From contig JBHPGW010000047.1 in the NCBI GenBank assembly GCA_042569785.1, positions 1 through 19,965 on the forward strand: a stretch of 19,965 bases of DNA. The letters run 5' to 3'. The notes beneath the pieces were generated by a model. It searched no databases and was not told the origin of the DNA. It saw nothing but the letters and a program-made list of their open reading frames with translations. This DNA is from JBHPGW01 sp042569785. Its GTDB lineage: Bacteria > Planctomycetota > Phycisphaerae > Sedimentisphaerales > Anaerobacaceae. The translations under genes and the position numbers were made by a program. Below are positions 1 through 7,087 of this stretch, piece by piece; positions within the stretch are counted from its first letter, which is position 1, and the number at the start of each line of letters is the position of its first letter.

Positions 1-504
1 GCAGAAGTTGGAAAAGTTGAAATAAACATCGCCTAATCTACCTGCCAAAGCACACATCGAAAGTATAGGCGAAGAAAAACTCCTGTCACCCCCATACTTC
101 GATTCAAGCATCTTTACAATCGCCTGCGCCTCCAGCGAACCAGCCCGTTCAACGATCCACCTCTCAGCAGCCTTTACTATTTTCTGCGAATCGTCACTAA
201 CCGTCAAAGCCGACCAGCACAGTAAAGTAGTACTAATATTACTCTCACTAAGAACCGTATCCCCCCACCCCCCATCACCATTACAATTAGAACAAAGCCA
301 GCGAATCCCCCCTTGAATCTGTGTTTTATACTTCTGCCTATCGACAACCCCCAAAGCAAAAATCGCCACAGCAGTAGAAAGCGCACTACTCGACAGCCGC
401 CCTCGCCAAACCCCATCAGCGTCCCGACGCCCAAGCAGCCGTAAAACAAGTTTTCTCCTGTCAATTTCCATAACCAACATAAATCGTAATTGATTGAAAT
501 CCAT
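1..504 (-). CDS. Squalene-hopene cyclase / prenyltransferase-repeat protein, N-terminal part (cut by left edge)
   Basis: The minus strand is open for 168 codons from an ATG at 504 to base 1, so the C-terminus lies outside the window. The protein has the look of class II terpene cyclases. SSSALSTAVAIFAL (38-51) is the usual first helix. NGDGGWGDT (75-83) is a QW-type repeat, and SFSSPILSMCALAG (142-155) matches the family pattern SFSVPILTxCALAG. Such enzymes cyclise or bind polyprenyl substrates at the membrane. In-frame ATGs at 504, 480 and 471 are all possible starts. A weak GGAA lies about 10 bases before 504, whereas homologues usually begin near MEIDR (471). The family call is good. Whether it is a true hopene cyclase cannot be said without the catalytic aspartate motif downstream. 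Its reading frame beats an overlapping glycine- and leucine-rich frame at 204-464. It probably belongs to the host chromosome. Confidence 0.75.
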   Translation of the reverse strand, partial: MDFNQLRFMLVMEIDRRKLVLRLLGRRDADGVWRGRLSSSALSTAVAIFALGVVDRQKYKTQIQGGIRWLCSNCNGDGGWGDTVLSESNISTTLLCWSALTVSDDSQKIVKAAERWIVERAGSLEAQAIVKMLESKYGGDRSFSSPILSMCALAGRLGDVYFNFSNFC

Positions 505-546
505 TGTCAAACAGTTTCCAAAACCAACACCTTACAAAATTTTTAG

Positions 547-571
547 CCCTCTGCACTACAGAGGGTTTTTT
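547..571 (+). terminator. Terminator-like hairpin with T6 tract
   Basis: A perfect 7-bp stem, CCCTCTG (547-553) and CAGAGGG (559-565), with a CACTA loop is followed by TTTTTT (566-571). This is the shape of a rho-independent terminator on the plus strand. No plus-strand gene is visible upstream in the window. It may therefore serve a lost or distant gene, act on both strands, or be part of a dispersed repeat. It lies upstream of the minus-strand cyclase gene. Confidence 0.6.
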
Positions 572-623
572 CTTCGTGTTCTTTGCGCCCTTTGTGGTAA
601 AAAAACATAAATCACAAAAACAT

Positions 624-655
624 CATTGCGAGCAGCGAAGCGACGCGGCAATCTC
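624..655. repeat. Dispersed palindromic repeat of the ATTGCGAGC...GCAATCT type
   Basis: ATTGC (625-629) and GCAAT (648-652) bracket a GC-rich core containing GCGAAGCG. This matches a repeat pattern that I recall as scattered between genes in many environmental bacterial genomes. It is seen only once here, so the dispersed nature rests on recall rather than on a second copy in the window. Confidence 0.5.
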
Positions 656-670
656 ACCCGAACAATCAAT

Positions 671-830
671 TAGAGCATTTTAATATTTTCTGTTCGCATT
701 TAGGCCGTCGTGAGGACAAGGCTGGCAAGGAAGAAAACGCAACTCTACTTATTGTAGGGTGAGTATTTCTGATGCCGACAGCCGAAGCCGTAACAGGCAT
801 AAAGCGAACACGAAAAATTAAATTGCTCTA
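671..830. mobile_element. MITE-like element with about 34-bp terminal inverted repeats and TA at both ends
   Basis: The left arm (673-706) begins GAGCATTTTAAT and includes TGTTCGC. The reverse complement of the right arm (828 back to 796) begins GAGCAATTTAAT and also includes TGTTCGC. With three 1-base gaps the arms match at about 31 of 35 positions. Similarity stops exactly at a TA on each side (671-672 and 829-830), as expected for a TA target duplication of the IS630/Tc1/mariner type. The interior of about 90 bases has no convincing gene. The A at 830 is also the first base of the HTH gene start codon, so the element may supply that gene's promoter. Confidence 0.6.
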
Positions 831-1090
831 TGGAAAACATAACAGTAAAAGACAAACCGGAAAGAGCTGCGATCCTTTGGATGCACGAGGCTGTTACCTA
901 TCTCGGTCTTGATCGGTTGGGGTTGGCACGACCTGAGAGAGCCATATACCGACTGATCAAGAGGGGGGCATTACATCCTAAAAAAATTGCGGGACACTTT
1001 GCTTTTGACAAGGGAGAATTGGATATACTCATCGCAAATGGGGATCAAAAACGGGGCAAAGGCCGCCCCAGAAAACTTCGTTCTGCATAA
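830..1090 (+). CDS. Small helix-turn-helix DNA-binding protein, excisionase (HTH_17/MerR-like) type
   Basis: This is an 86-residue protein. Residues 16-70 follow the winged-helix pattern of the excisionase-type HTH family. A WMHEAVTYLG segment (17-26) corresponds to the usual 'hEAAxxLG', then comes an AIYRLIKRGAL recognition helix region (38-48), then a wing ending in FDKGELDILIA (59-69). The tail, RGKGRPRKLRSA, is very basic and resembles an AT-hook. Proteins of this kind bind DNA, and many act as recombination directionality factors or small repressors. No clear ribosome binding site precedes the ATG. The start codon abuts the MITE edge, and the stop lies inside a tandem repeat (1081-1101). 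It may be the excisionase partner of the nearby integrase or a leftover of an earlier element. Which one cannot be decided from the sequence. Confidence 0.75.
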   Translation: MENITVKDKPERAAILWMHEAVTYLGLDRLGLARPERAIYRLIKRGALHPKKIAGHFAFDKGELDILIANGDQKRGKGRPRKLRSA

Positions 1091-1101
1091 ATTCTGCATA
1101 A
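1081..1101. repeat. Tandem direct repeat (TTCTGCATAA, ATTCTGCATAA) left of the att site
   Basis: Two adjacent copies of an 11-bp unit, TTCTGCATAA (1081-1090, first base absent) and ATTCTGCATAA (1091-1101), overlap the end of the HTH gene. A closely related pair, ATTCTGCGTGA twice, lies on the other side of the tRNA fragment. The symmetric placement suggests binding sites for the recombinase or its accessory factor. This is inference only. Confidence 0.5.
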
Positions 1102-1142
1102 AGAAAAATGCGATTAAATCAGCACTTAAAATTTTCGCAAAC

Positions 1143-1178
1143 AAAAAACTCATACAAACCTTTGACTTGTATGGGTTT
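1143..1178 (-). terminator. Probable tRNA-Pro transcription terminator
   Basis: The arms 1146-1157 (AAACTCATACAA) and 1167-1178 (TTGTATGGGTTT) pair with one mismatch around a 9-base loop. On the minus strand the hairpin is followed by TTTTTT (1148 to 1143). It lies 8 bases beyond the 3' end of the tRNA-Pro fragment, where the terminator of a tRNA gene is expected. The stem is AT-rich, so its strength is uncertain. Confidence 0.5.
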
Positions 1179-1185
1179 AACTAAA

Positions 1186-1232
<47 letters not shown>

Positions 1233-1383
1233 CTATCCATCTTTTTTTAACTCACGTTTTTTCTTCAAAAAGCCCGTCAATAACATGCAATAGCTTGCTG
1301 AAGCAGCACTTAGTAGCCTGTCAAATTTCATTCCGTTTCACTTACTCTCACCTTTTTTTACATGATTCTTATTTTTTTTGCCT

Positions 1384-1405
1384 ATTCTGCGTGAATTCTG
1401 CGTGA
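1384..1405. repeat. Perfect 11-bp tandem repeat ATTCTGCGTGA x2 upstream of the integrase
   Basis: Two exact adjacent copies lie at 1384-1394 and 1395-1405, about 50 bases upstream of the integrase start. They resemble the ATTCTGCATAA pair at 1081-1101 across the tRNA fragment (9 of 11 bases). They could be arm-type recombinase sites, or an operator controlling integrase transcription because they lie where the -35 region would fall. Confidence 0.6.
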
Positions 1406-1410
1406 AAATC

Positions 1411-1419
1411 TGATACGAT
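1411..1419 (+). promoter_or_regulatory. Weak extended -10 candidate for the integrase gene
   Basis: TGATACGAT (1411-1419) fits the extended -10 pattern TGnTAnnnT. A start of transcription near 1426 would leave a leader of about 30 bases with the AAGGAG ribosome binding site at 1445-1450. No good -35 box is seen, and that space is taken by the tandem repeats. This is a low-confidence guess. Confidence 0.25.
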
Positions 1420-1454
1420 GCTTTTGTTGAAAATGCGATACTCTAAGGAGCTAT

Positions 1455-2756
1455 ATGATGGCCAGGACACGCAAAACACCGAAACTGAGAATATACAGGG
1501 AGAAATACTTCTGCACAGATGTTTACTTGCCGAATGGCAAACGAACAACAGTTGGCTTCGGAACCACCGATGACCGTACCGAAGGGGAAATCTATGCCGC
1601 TTTCGGCAAATGGCTTGATTTGTTTAACCAACAGCCGCAAAAGGTACTCTCCTTTAAAGGTCCATACGAAGCAATCGAACAAATTATTAATCCAGTGCAA
1701 ACCATAACAGTTGGTGAGCTATTGGACAAGTATTTTGTTTACGCCAAAAAAACGACAAGGACCACCAGCAACAATAAAGAGCACCGTAATTTCCATTTTA
1801 TTAAGCGAGTTCAACAGTTTCTGCAACCTTATCATTCCTGGCCGGTCAGCGACTTCGGCCCTGATGAATTGCTGAATGTACAGGATACTATAATTGAATA
1901 CAAATATATGCAAGGAAAGAAAAAGAAACGGTACACTCGGCGTGGTGTAAATGACACCATAAACTGGATTCGCAAAATATGGAAATGGGGAATGGGACGT
2001 CAGTTCATTACGGCAGAGCAGGTTCAAGGCTTTAATGAAGTTAAATCTCTAAAAATGGGGGAGACAAAAGCTCGTGATAATCCCAAACGTGTCCGTGTTA
2101 CAGAAGAAGATTTCTGGAAAGTTGTCAATGTAGTGAATAGTGTGGTTGGGGATATGTTGCAGCTTATCTGGTATACTGCAATGCGACCATATGAAGTTTG
2201 CGATATGAGGCCCTTTGATATTCTTTGTGACAACCCCCAGTGTTGGTTATATATCCCAGGCCGAGACCAAACACCTGTTGGCTTGCACAAGACCACTAGG
2301 TTTGAACGTGTTAAGGTGATACCTCTTGCATCAAAATGCCAAAAACTTTTAAAGCTCCGAATTAAAGAATTTGACTCCAAAAAATATATCTTCAGCCCAA
2401 AAGAGGCCATGGACGAATTCTTAGAAAAGAAGTTGGCTAATCGAAAAACTCCGTTGAAATACGGAAACCGACCAGGAACTAATCGTAAAAAACATCCTAT
2501 GTTTAATCCCGGCAGAAAATATGGCCATCACGCTTTGCGTAATGCTTGCAAACGAGGATGTATACGGGCAGGAGTTGAGGTTTTTGTTCCATATGATCTT
2601 CGCCGAACTATAGCTACCGGAGCTCGTTCAACTCTTGGTAAAGAAGCAGCCAAGTTATTGCTAGGACATACTAAAACGGATACAACAGATATCTACTTAT
2701 TGGAGGAGGTGCAGGAGACCATGAAAGTGGCCATACTTTTGGATTCTAATATCTAA
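1455..2756 (+). CDS. Tyrosine recombinase (site-specific integrase)
   Basis: This 433-residue protein has the layout of tRNA-targeting integrases: a basic N-terminal arm-binding region (1-60), a SAM-like core-binding domain (about 84-195), and a C-terminal catalytic domain. Catalytic residues can be placed: R244 in TAMRPYEV, K279 in the HKTTR beta-hairpin, the box II PYDLRRT with R383, H405 in LLLGHT, and nucleophile Y414 in DIYLLEE. The first box II position, usually His (HxLR), is Tyr here (Y380). It should cut and rejoin DNA at the tRNA-Pro attachment site 220 bases upstream. AAGGAG at 1445-1450 is only 4 bases from the first ATG (1455) but 7 from the second (1458), so translation may begin at 1458. 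It is the only element gene on the plus strand. It converges with nrdJ across a 230-bp gap in which I see no gene and no clear terminator. Confidence 0.93.
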   Translation: MMARTRKTPKLRIYREKYFCTDVYLPNGKRTTVGFGTTDDRTEGEIYAAFGKWLDLFNQQPQKVLSFKGPYEAIEQIINPVQTITVGELLDKYFVYAKKTTRTTSNNKEHRNFHFIKRVQQFLQPYHSWPVSDFGPDELLNVQDTIIEYKYMQGKKKKRYTRRGVNDTINWIRKIWKWGMGRQFITAEQVQGFNEVKSLKMGETKARDNPKRVRVTEEDFWKVVNVVNSVVGDMLQLIWYTAMRPYEVCDMRPFDILCDNPQCWLYIPGRDQTPVGLHKTTRFERVKVIPLASKCQKLLKLRIKEFDSKKYIFSPKEAMDEFLEKKLANRKTPLKYGNRPGTNRKKHPMFNPGRKYGHHALRNACKRGCIRAGVEVFVPYDLRRTIATGARSTLGKEAAKLLLGHTKTDTTDIYLLEEVQETMKVAILLDSNI

Positions 2757-2986
2757 AGCGGTTATGTTATGGTAGTACCCCAAATCATAAAATGCATTCT
2801 TAACGGCTGCAGAAACATAGGCCTTGTGTCCGAGTAATCTTGGCTTTGTATCACTATCGGCAGTAGCAACCTGATGGTACTATATTCATTTACTTGTCTT
2901 CGTATCAAACATATAGAACTCAAGACACACTTCATTTAACCTGTAAGAATATTGGGAGTGTGTTATGAGTTGTCCTAATTCTTCGG

Positions 2987-5293
2987 TTATCCACATTTGC
3001 TGTATCCGCAGTTTTTGCAAACATCGCAGCCTGATTCAAAACGTAGAATCTGGCCGCAGTCTGGGCATTCCTTAATAAACTTATGATTTTGAGCAGTATC
3101 AGATAATCCCAAAGCCTCCTCCAAAGCCTGTGCTATTGCGTCCGGACATGATAGGACATCAACTCCCTTATTTGCTTTACGTGCAACTGCTGTTGATAAA
3201 CATCGGATTCCGCTGAGCTGGCTGATTATTACTTTAGGGTCAACACCTGATCTCAGAGCAGTTGAAACTACCCTGCAGGTAGCTTCCGATTGAGAGGGAC
3301 ATCCGCCAGCTTTGCCGAGATTGGCGAATACTTCACATATCCCCGTATCATCCCTATTAACCGTCACAAAAAGTGTACCACAGCCCATCCGGTACTTGCT
3401 TGTCTTGCCGGTAGTAACCCTGCTCCGTGGCCGAGGCCCCAATGACACTTCGCCAGGTTCTACAATTGGTTGGGCTGCTGATAATACCTGGTTCTCGCGG
3501 CTGCTGTCCCTGTAAACTGTAACACCCTTACAATTAAGATCATAAGCAAGCTGAAATATTCCACCTATATCCTCAACCATGGCACTGGCAGGCAAATTAA
3601 CGGTCTTAGAGACCGCATTATCAATATTTGACTGGAAAGCCGCCTGGATGCGAACATGCCATTGGGGTGCGATCTGATGGGCTGTAACCAGCACTTCTGC
3701 AAGGTTTTTTGGAATACCAGGAATGTCCCAAATATCAGTTCCGGCCATCAACATTGTTTTCGCCTTTTCATTCATCCATCCCTGTTCTGTGCCAAGTTGT
3801 TCAAGAAGTGGATGCAGTTGGACAAATTCGTTACCATCCAGTGCTCGGCGTTTGTAAGCCAGGCTGAATATCGGTTCGATACCACCACTGCACCTGGCAA
3901 TAATGCTGATGCTGCCGGTCGGTGCTATGGTTGTACATGCCGCATTTCGCATGGGTGTATTGAAATTAGTATCCCAGGTACTTCCCTGCCAATTGGAAAA
4001 GTTACCTCGTTTTTCAGCCAGTTTGCAGCTTGTCTCGTGGGCATGTTCCTGGATAAATTGCCCCAATCGTTTTGCAAAATCAACAGCTTCATCACTATCA
4101 TAACGAATACCCAACAATACTAGTGTATCGGCGAACCCCATAATGCCGAGACCTATCTTCCTGTTGCCAAGACTCATTTCCTTGATTTTGGGAATCGGCC
4201 AGTAGTTAGCATCTATGACATTATCCAAAAACCTTACCGCATAGTAAATCGCAGTTGATAGATTCTGCCAATCCATATCACTGCCATCAGACAGCACAAA
4301 CCTCGAGATATTCAAAGAGCCGAGATTACAAGCCTCGAAATCGAGTAACGGCTGTTCTCCGCAGGGATTTGTAGCATTTATCTCACCCAGGTCAGGGGTA
4401 GGATTATCTTCATTGACACGATCAATGAAGCAAACACCAGGCTCACCCGTTGCATGGGCATTAGTGATAATCATTTCCCAGATGTCCCCAACTGTATAGC
4501 AGTTATTTTTGTCGTTATCTAATGGTTTCAGGTCCTGAAGCCGGTAAGAATGTACGTCAATACTTTTCGGGAGAACATACTGCTGTCGTGTTCTTGGATT
4601 GGTCACGATATGCGGGGAATCGGGTTTTTTATGAAGCTGGTTCATAAACTCATCTGTTATCTTGATAGAGATATTGAAATTGTTGAATGCTGCGGTATCA
4701 CTCTTGGCGTTGATGAACCTTATGATGTCCGGATGCTCAACGCTCAGCATTCCCATATTGGCTCCTCGCCTGTGAGCTCCCTGCTGGATTGCATTCGTGG
4801 TTTCGGCAATCACCCGCCAGAAACTGACAGGTCCCGAGGTCGTCCCGCCACTGGATGAGACGGTATCACCTGTGGGCCTTAATTTATCAAACGCAAATCC
4901 TGTCCCGCCACCTGCTTTCTGGATCAAGGCTGTGTTTTTGACCGCATCAAAAATATCAGGGATACTGTCTTCTACCGGAAGAACAAAACAGGCACTGAGC
5001 ATCCCATCAGGCCTTCCTGCATTCATAAGAGTCGGGCTGTTAGGAAGGAATTTCCCTTCAGCCATCATCTTGTAGAATATCTCCGGGAGCAATTGAACTA
5101 CCTGCTCCCGCGTGTCATATTGAGATTCAACTCCTGCAATCGTATTTGCTACTCGCCAGTACATTTGCTCGGGTGTTTCGGCTATATTACCATCGGCATC
5201 TTTGAGCAGACATCTGCGTTTCAAAACTTCCTGGCTGATATCAGGAGCTATATCCTTTGATTTGATTTTTTCGGTGCTATTCATCGTAAGCAT
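2987..5293 (-). CDS. nrdJ: Adenosylcobalamin-dependent (class II) ribonucleotide reductase
   Basis: This 768-residue, apparently complete class II reductase makes dNTPs from ribonucleotides using a B12-derived thiyl radical. Seen in the sequence: C102 in SACFVLP and C322 in EACNLGS as the redox pair, NPCGE (309-313) with the radical Cys C311, APTGSIS (457-463) for phosphate binding, and SKTVNLP (562-568). A C-terminal tail carries a Cys-rich zinc ribbon and redox motif (CPDCG at 743-747 and further Cys to C767). There is no N-terminal ATP-cone. The start at 5293 is well set by AAGGAGG with a 7-base spacer. The gene begins 15 bases after the primase stop, so the two are almost certainly co-transcribed. 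No cobalamin riboswitch fits in that gap. It is probably cargo that keeps dNTP supply independent of the host. It is the last gene of the long minus-strand operon. Confidence 0.95.
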   Translation of the reverse strand: MLTMNSTEKIKSKDIAPDISQEVLKRRCLLKDADGNIAETPEQMYWRVANTIAGVESQYDTREQVVQLLPEIFYKMMAEGKFLPNSPTLMNAGRPDGMLSACFVLPVEDSIPDIFDAVKNTALIQKAGGGTGFAFDKLRPTGDTVSSSGGTTSGPVSFWRVIAETTNAIQQGAHRRGANMGMLSVEHPDIIRFINAKSDTAAFNNFNISIKITDEFMNQLHKKPDSPHIVTNPRTRQQYVLPKSIDVHSYRLQDLKPLDNDKNNCYTVGDIWEMIITNAHATGEPGVCFIDRVNEDNPTPDLGEINATNPCGEQPLLDFEACNLGSLNISRFVLSDGSDMDWQNLSTAIYYAVRFLDNVIDANYWPIPKIKEMSLGNRKIGLGIMGFADTLVLLGIRYDSDEAVDFAKRLGQFIQEHAHETSCKLAEKRGNFSNWQGSTWDTNFNTPMRNAACTTIAPTGSISIIARCSGGIEPIFSLAYKRRALDGNEFVQLHPLLEQLGTEQGWMNEKAKTMLMAGTDIWDIPGIPKNLAEVLVTAHQIAPQWHVRIQAAFQSNIDNAVSKTVNLPASAMVEDIGGIFQLAYDLNCKGVTVYRDSSRENQVLSAAQPIVEPGEVSLGPRPRSRVTTGKTSKYRMGCGTLFVTVNRDDTGICEVFANLGKAGGCPSQSEATCRVVSTALRSGVDPKVIISQLSGIRCLSTAVARKANKGVDVLSCPDAIAQALEEALGLSDTAQNHKFIKECPDCGQILRFESGCDVCKNCGYSKCG

Positions 5294-5308
5294 TTGAAAA
5301 CCTCCTTT

Positions 5309-6334
5309 TTAAGCTGACTGTTTTGACTTCTTGTATACATATAATGGGCAATTCTTATCACAGTAAACAGCAACAGCCGGGTCCTCACAGCCTAAACTGC
5401 GATAAGAATTTTCAAAAGCGCATCTGGTTTGATGTTCTATTTCCTGGTCTGTTATTATGCCCTTACCATCTGCGGGATGATTCTTTTTTGCCCAGGCTTT
5501 CAATACAGCCAGTGCCAGATCAAATGGCAGGCCGTTTCGCTTCAGATGGACAGCCAGACGAAAGCACGAGACACGCTGGTATGAATCAACCCCCTCTATC
5601 AACATCCTCCGACCGCAAGGAGGCAGGCCAAAAGACGAACTGTTATCATTAGAATTAGAATGGCCATTGCATCTTGATCTTTCAGCAGCTGGAGCTTGCT
5701 CATTTAGTTTGCCACTTTCAATGATAGCATCAAGTCTGTATTCCGGGACTCGCTGAACTCTTTCGAGCAGTTCCCATTGGTCAGGATAGGGTTTGGTCGA
5801 ATCGGCAGTATCTGTAAATACAGTCCGGCCCTTGGGTACAAGTGCCCCGAACAATGGCGTATTTATGAAATTGCCGTACGAGATGCCGTTTAAACTGTCC
5901 TGTTTTGGAAATACTTCTGTCTGGGACTTCCCCATATCAGCAAGAATCTTTGCCGCAACAAGTCTTGCCTTGTATGCGACTACGCCACCTTGCTCAAAGA
6001 ATATCCAGACATGATATCCTTTGGATTTGCTTGTCTCAATGTAGCATGAGATATCATATCGCCTTGCCCCGGCAACATAGGCGATAGGTAAAGACAGCTC
6101 ATTCTGGTCAAAATCAACTGCCAACGCAGAGGTTTTCTCACCTGTCAGAAGATAAACCCCGTAAGATTGCCTACCGGTCAGATGGTCTTTTATCACCTTG
6201 TCCGTTACCGGCTCTTTCACCTGCCGAACCTTGCCCGTTCTTGTATCATAGGTGCCGTAAACATTTTCCAGGCCGGTAAAACAACTTTTGAAAATTCTGA
6301 TTTTTTCCTTCGTGTCTCGTTTTATTTTTTCCAT
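5309..6334 (-). CDS. Archaeo-eukaryotic-type primase (AEP, prim-pol) with C-terminal Cys-rich domain
   Basis: This 341-residue protein carries an AEP catalytic core of the kind annotated as the TOTE-conflict-system primase domain. LAVDFD (71-76) holds the metal-binding D74 and D76. SKGYHVWIFFE (104-114) holds the conserved basic/His motif (H108). TEVFPKQ (139-145) and the GNFINTPLFG strand (154-163) follow as in the family. A Ser/Asn-rich linker (223-235) leads to a helical PriCT-like C-terminal part (244-335) with four cysteines, C305, C316, C325 and C329, that could hold zinc or an Fe-S cluster. Such enzymes make primers or fill in DNA during replication or repair. The gene sits directly before nrdJ, which suggests dNTP supply for its synthesis. 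The start at 6334 has only a weak purine-rich upstream signal. The AEP call is firm, while the exact role is inferred. Confidence 0.85.
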   Translation of the reverse strand: MEKIKRDTKEKIRIFKSCFTGLENVYGTYDTRTGKVRQVKEPVTDKVIKDHLTGRQSYGVYLLTGEKTSALAVDFDQNELSLPIAYVAGARRYDISCYIETSKSKGYHVWIFFEQGGVVAYKARLVAAKILADMGKSQTEVFPKQDSLNGISYGNFINTPLFGALVPKGRTVFTDTADSTKPYPDQWELLERVQRVPEYRLDAIIESGKLNEQAPAAERSRCNGHSNSNDNSSSFGLPPCGRRMLIEGVDSYQRVSCFRLAVHLKRNGLPFDLALAVLKAWAKKNHPADGKGIITDQEIEHQTRCAFENSYRSLGCEDPAVAVYCDKNCPLYVYKKSKQSA

Positions 6335-6360
6335 GATATATCAACTTTCTGTCTATTTTT

Positions 6361-6392
6361 GTGAAAGCAAATCACTTGTTTTTTGCTTTCAC
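6361..6392. repeat. Perfect 11-bp inverted repeat between domain-D gene and primase gene
   Basis: GTGAAAGCAAA (6361-6371) and TTTGCTTTCAC (6382-6392) pair around a 10-base loop in the 60-bp gap upstream of the primase gene. There is no T tract on either strand, so it is unlikely to be a simple terminator. It could be an operator or an mRNA processing or stability hairpin. A related but shorter pair, GTGAAA at 9563 and TTTCAC at 9590, lies in the other sizeable gap of the operon, upstream of the translocase gene. Confidence 0.6.
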
Positions 6393-6394
6393 AA

Positions 6395-7087
6395 TTAAAA
6401 TGAATCCAGGTTGAACAGATTCTCATCGCTTAGAGATTTTCCAGTACAAGATAGAATCTGCTGCAGGGCAGATTCGCTGCAAATGTATCTGTACATAATG
6501 GTCGGTATCTCGTTTGCCAGCTCCCACGGTTTGCATTTCAATAGATGCTCCGGAAGAAACTGTCTGTACTGCTCAAGAAGGACACTTACAATCTCACTCT
6601 TTAAATGCCAGTCGGTAGAATCTATGTTTACGGCAAAAACCGCTTTTATATGTTTTGATCGCTCGATGTCCTTGATTATTTGAGCTAATTGATTGAGGAC
6701 AGCATCAATACCACCCTCTTGGGTCTCGACGGCATCCAGGGCGGCGGCTGTATAACCGGTGCCATAAGTACTGCTGTAATGCTTTTCGAGCAGTTCTATT
6801 ACCTGGCCAAGCGGTTCGGTAGATAGCTTCCAGCGGGCGTTCAGCCCCTTATCGTAAACCCACACCACAAATTCGGTAATGACCCTGTGGAACTCTTTAT
6901 GGGAGATCGGACAGCCTGCCTTATGTGTAAATCGCCTCGCGGCCTCATCAATAGGTTCATCAAACTTACTCTCGATCAGGGAACGATCAAGCCTGGCACT
7001 GATTGTCTCAACCGTATTTCTTGCACGTGTTTTAATGTCAGTATTCTTCAATGTGACTCCAATCTGCTCTTTCATTGAGTTTCTCAT
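6395..7087 (-). CDS. Unknown helical protein, diverged copy D of the element's repeated domain family
   Basis: I do not recognise this 230-residue protein from any named family. It aligns by eye with three other products of the same operon (the C-terminus of the Lon-like protein and the two small proteins after it). The landmarks are HKEFHRVITEFVVWVY (63-78) for the 'EF..II..FY' helix, EGGIDAVLNQLAQII (124-138) for the 'GGM..VLD.I' helix, and a final helical part with HLKSEIVSVLLEQY (161-174). It is the most distant of the four. It has no signal peptide, membrane segment or obvious catalytic motif. The start overlaps the end of the translocase gene by about 50 bases, and an alternative ATG at 7075 gives less overlap. 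Neither start has a strong ribosome binding site. Translation may therefore be coupled to the translocase gene. Confidence 0.75.
   Translation of the reverse strand: MRNSMKEQIGVTLKNTDIKTRARNTVETISARLDRSLIESKFDEPIDEAARRFTHKAGCPISHKEFHRVITEFVVWVYDKGLNARWKLSTEPLGQVIELLEKHYSSTYGTGYTAAALDAVETQEGGIDAVLNQLAQIIKDIERSKHIKAVFAVNIDSTDWHLKSEIVSVLLEQYRQFLPEHLLKCKPWELANEIPTIMYRYICSESALQQILSCTGKSLSDENLFNLDSF

Noticed and set aside
204..464. 86-residue Gly- and Leu-rich frame on the minus strand
   Set aside because: Another minus-strand frame over the same bases encodes clear cyclase motifs and is open across the whole edge, so this one is a shadow.
2757..2986. Short minus-strand open stretch between integrase and nrdJ with plausible amino-acid content
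   Set aside because: It has no start codon after its upstream stop, no recognisable motif, and overlaps the integrase end. It could be a decayed gene but cannot be supported.
5294..5308. Possible cobalamin riboswitch before nrdJ
   Set aside because: Only 15 bases separate the two genes, too few for a riboswitch, and the upstream sequence is coding.
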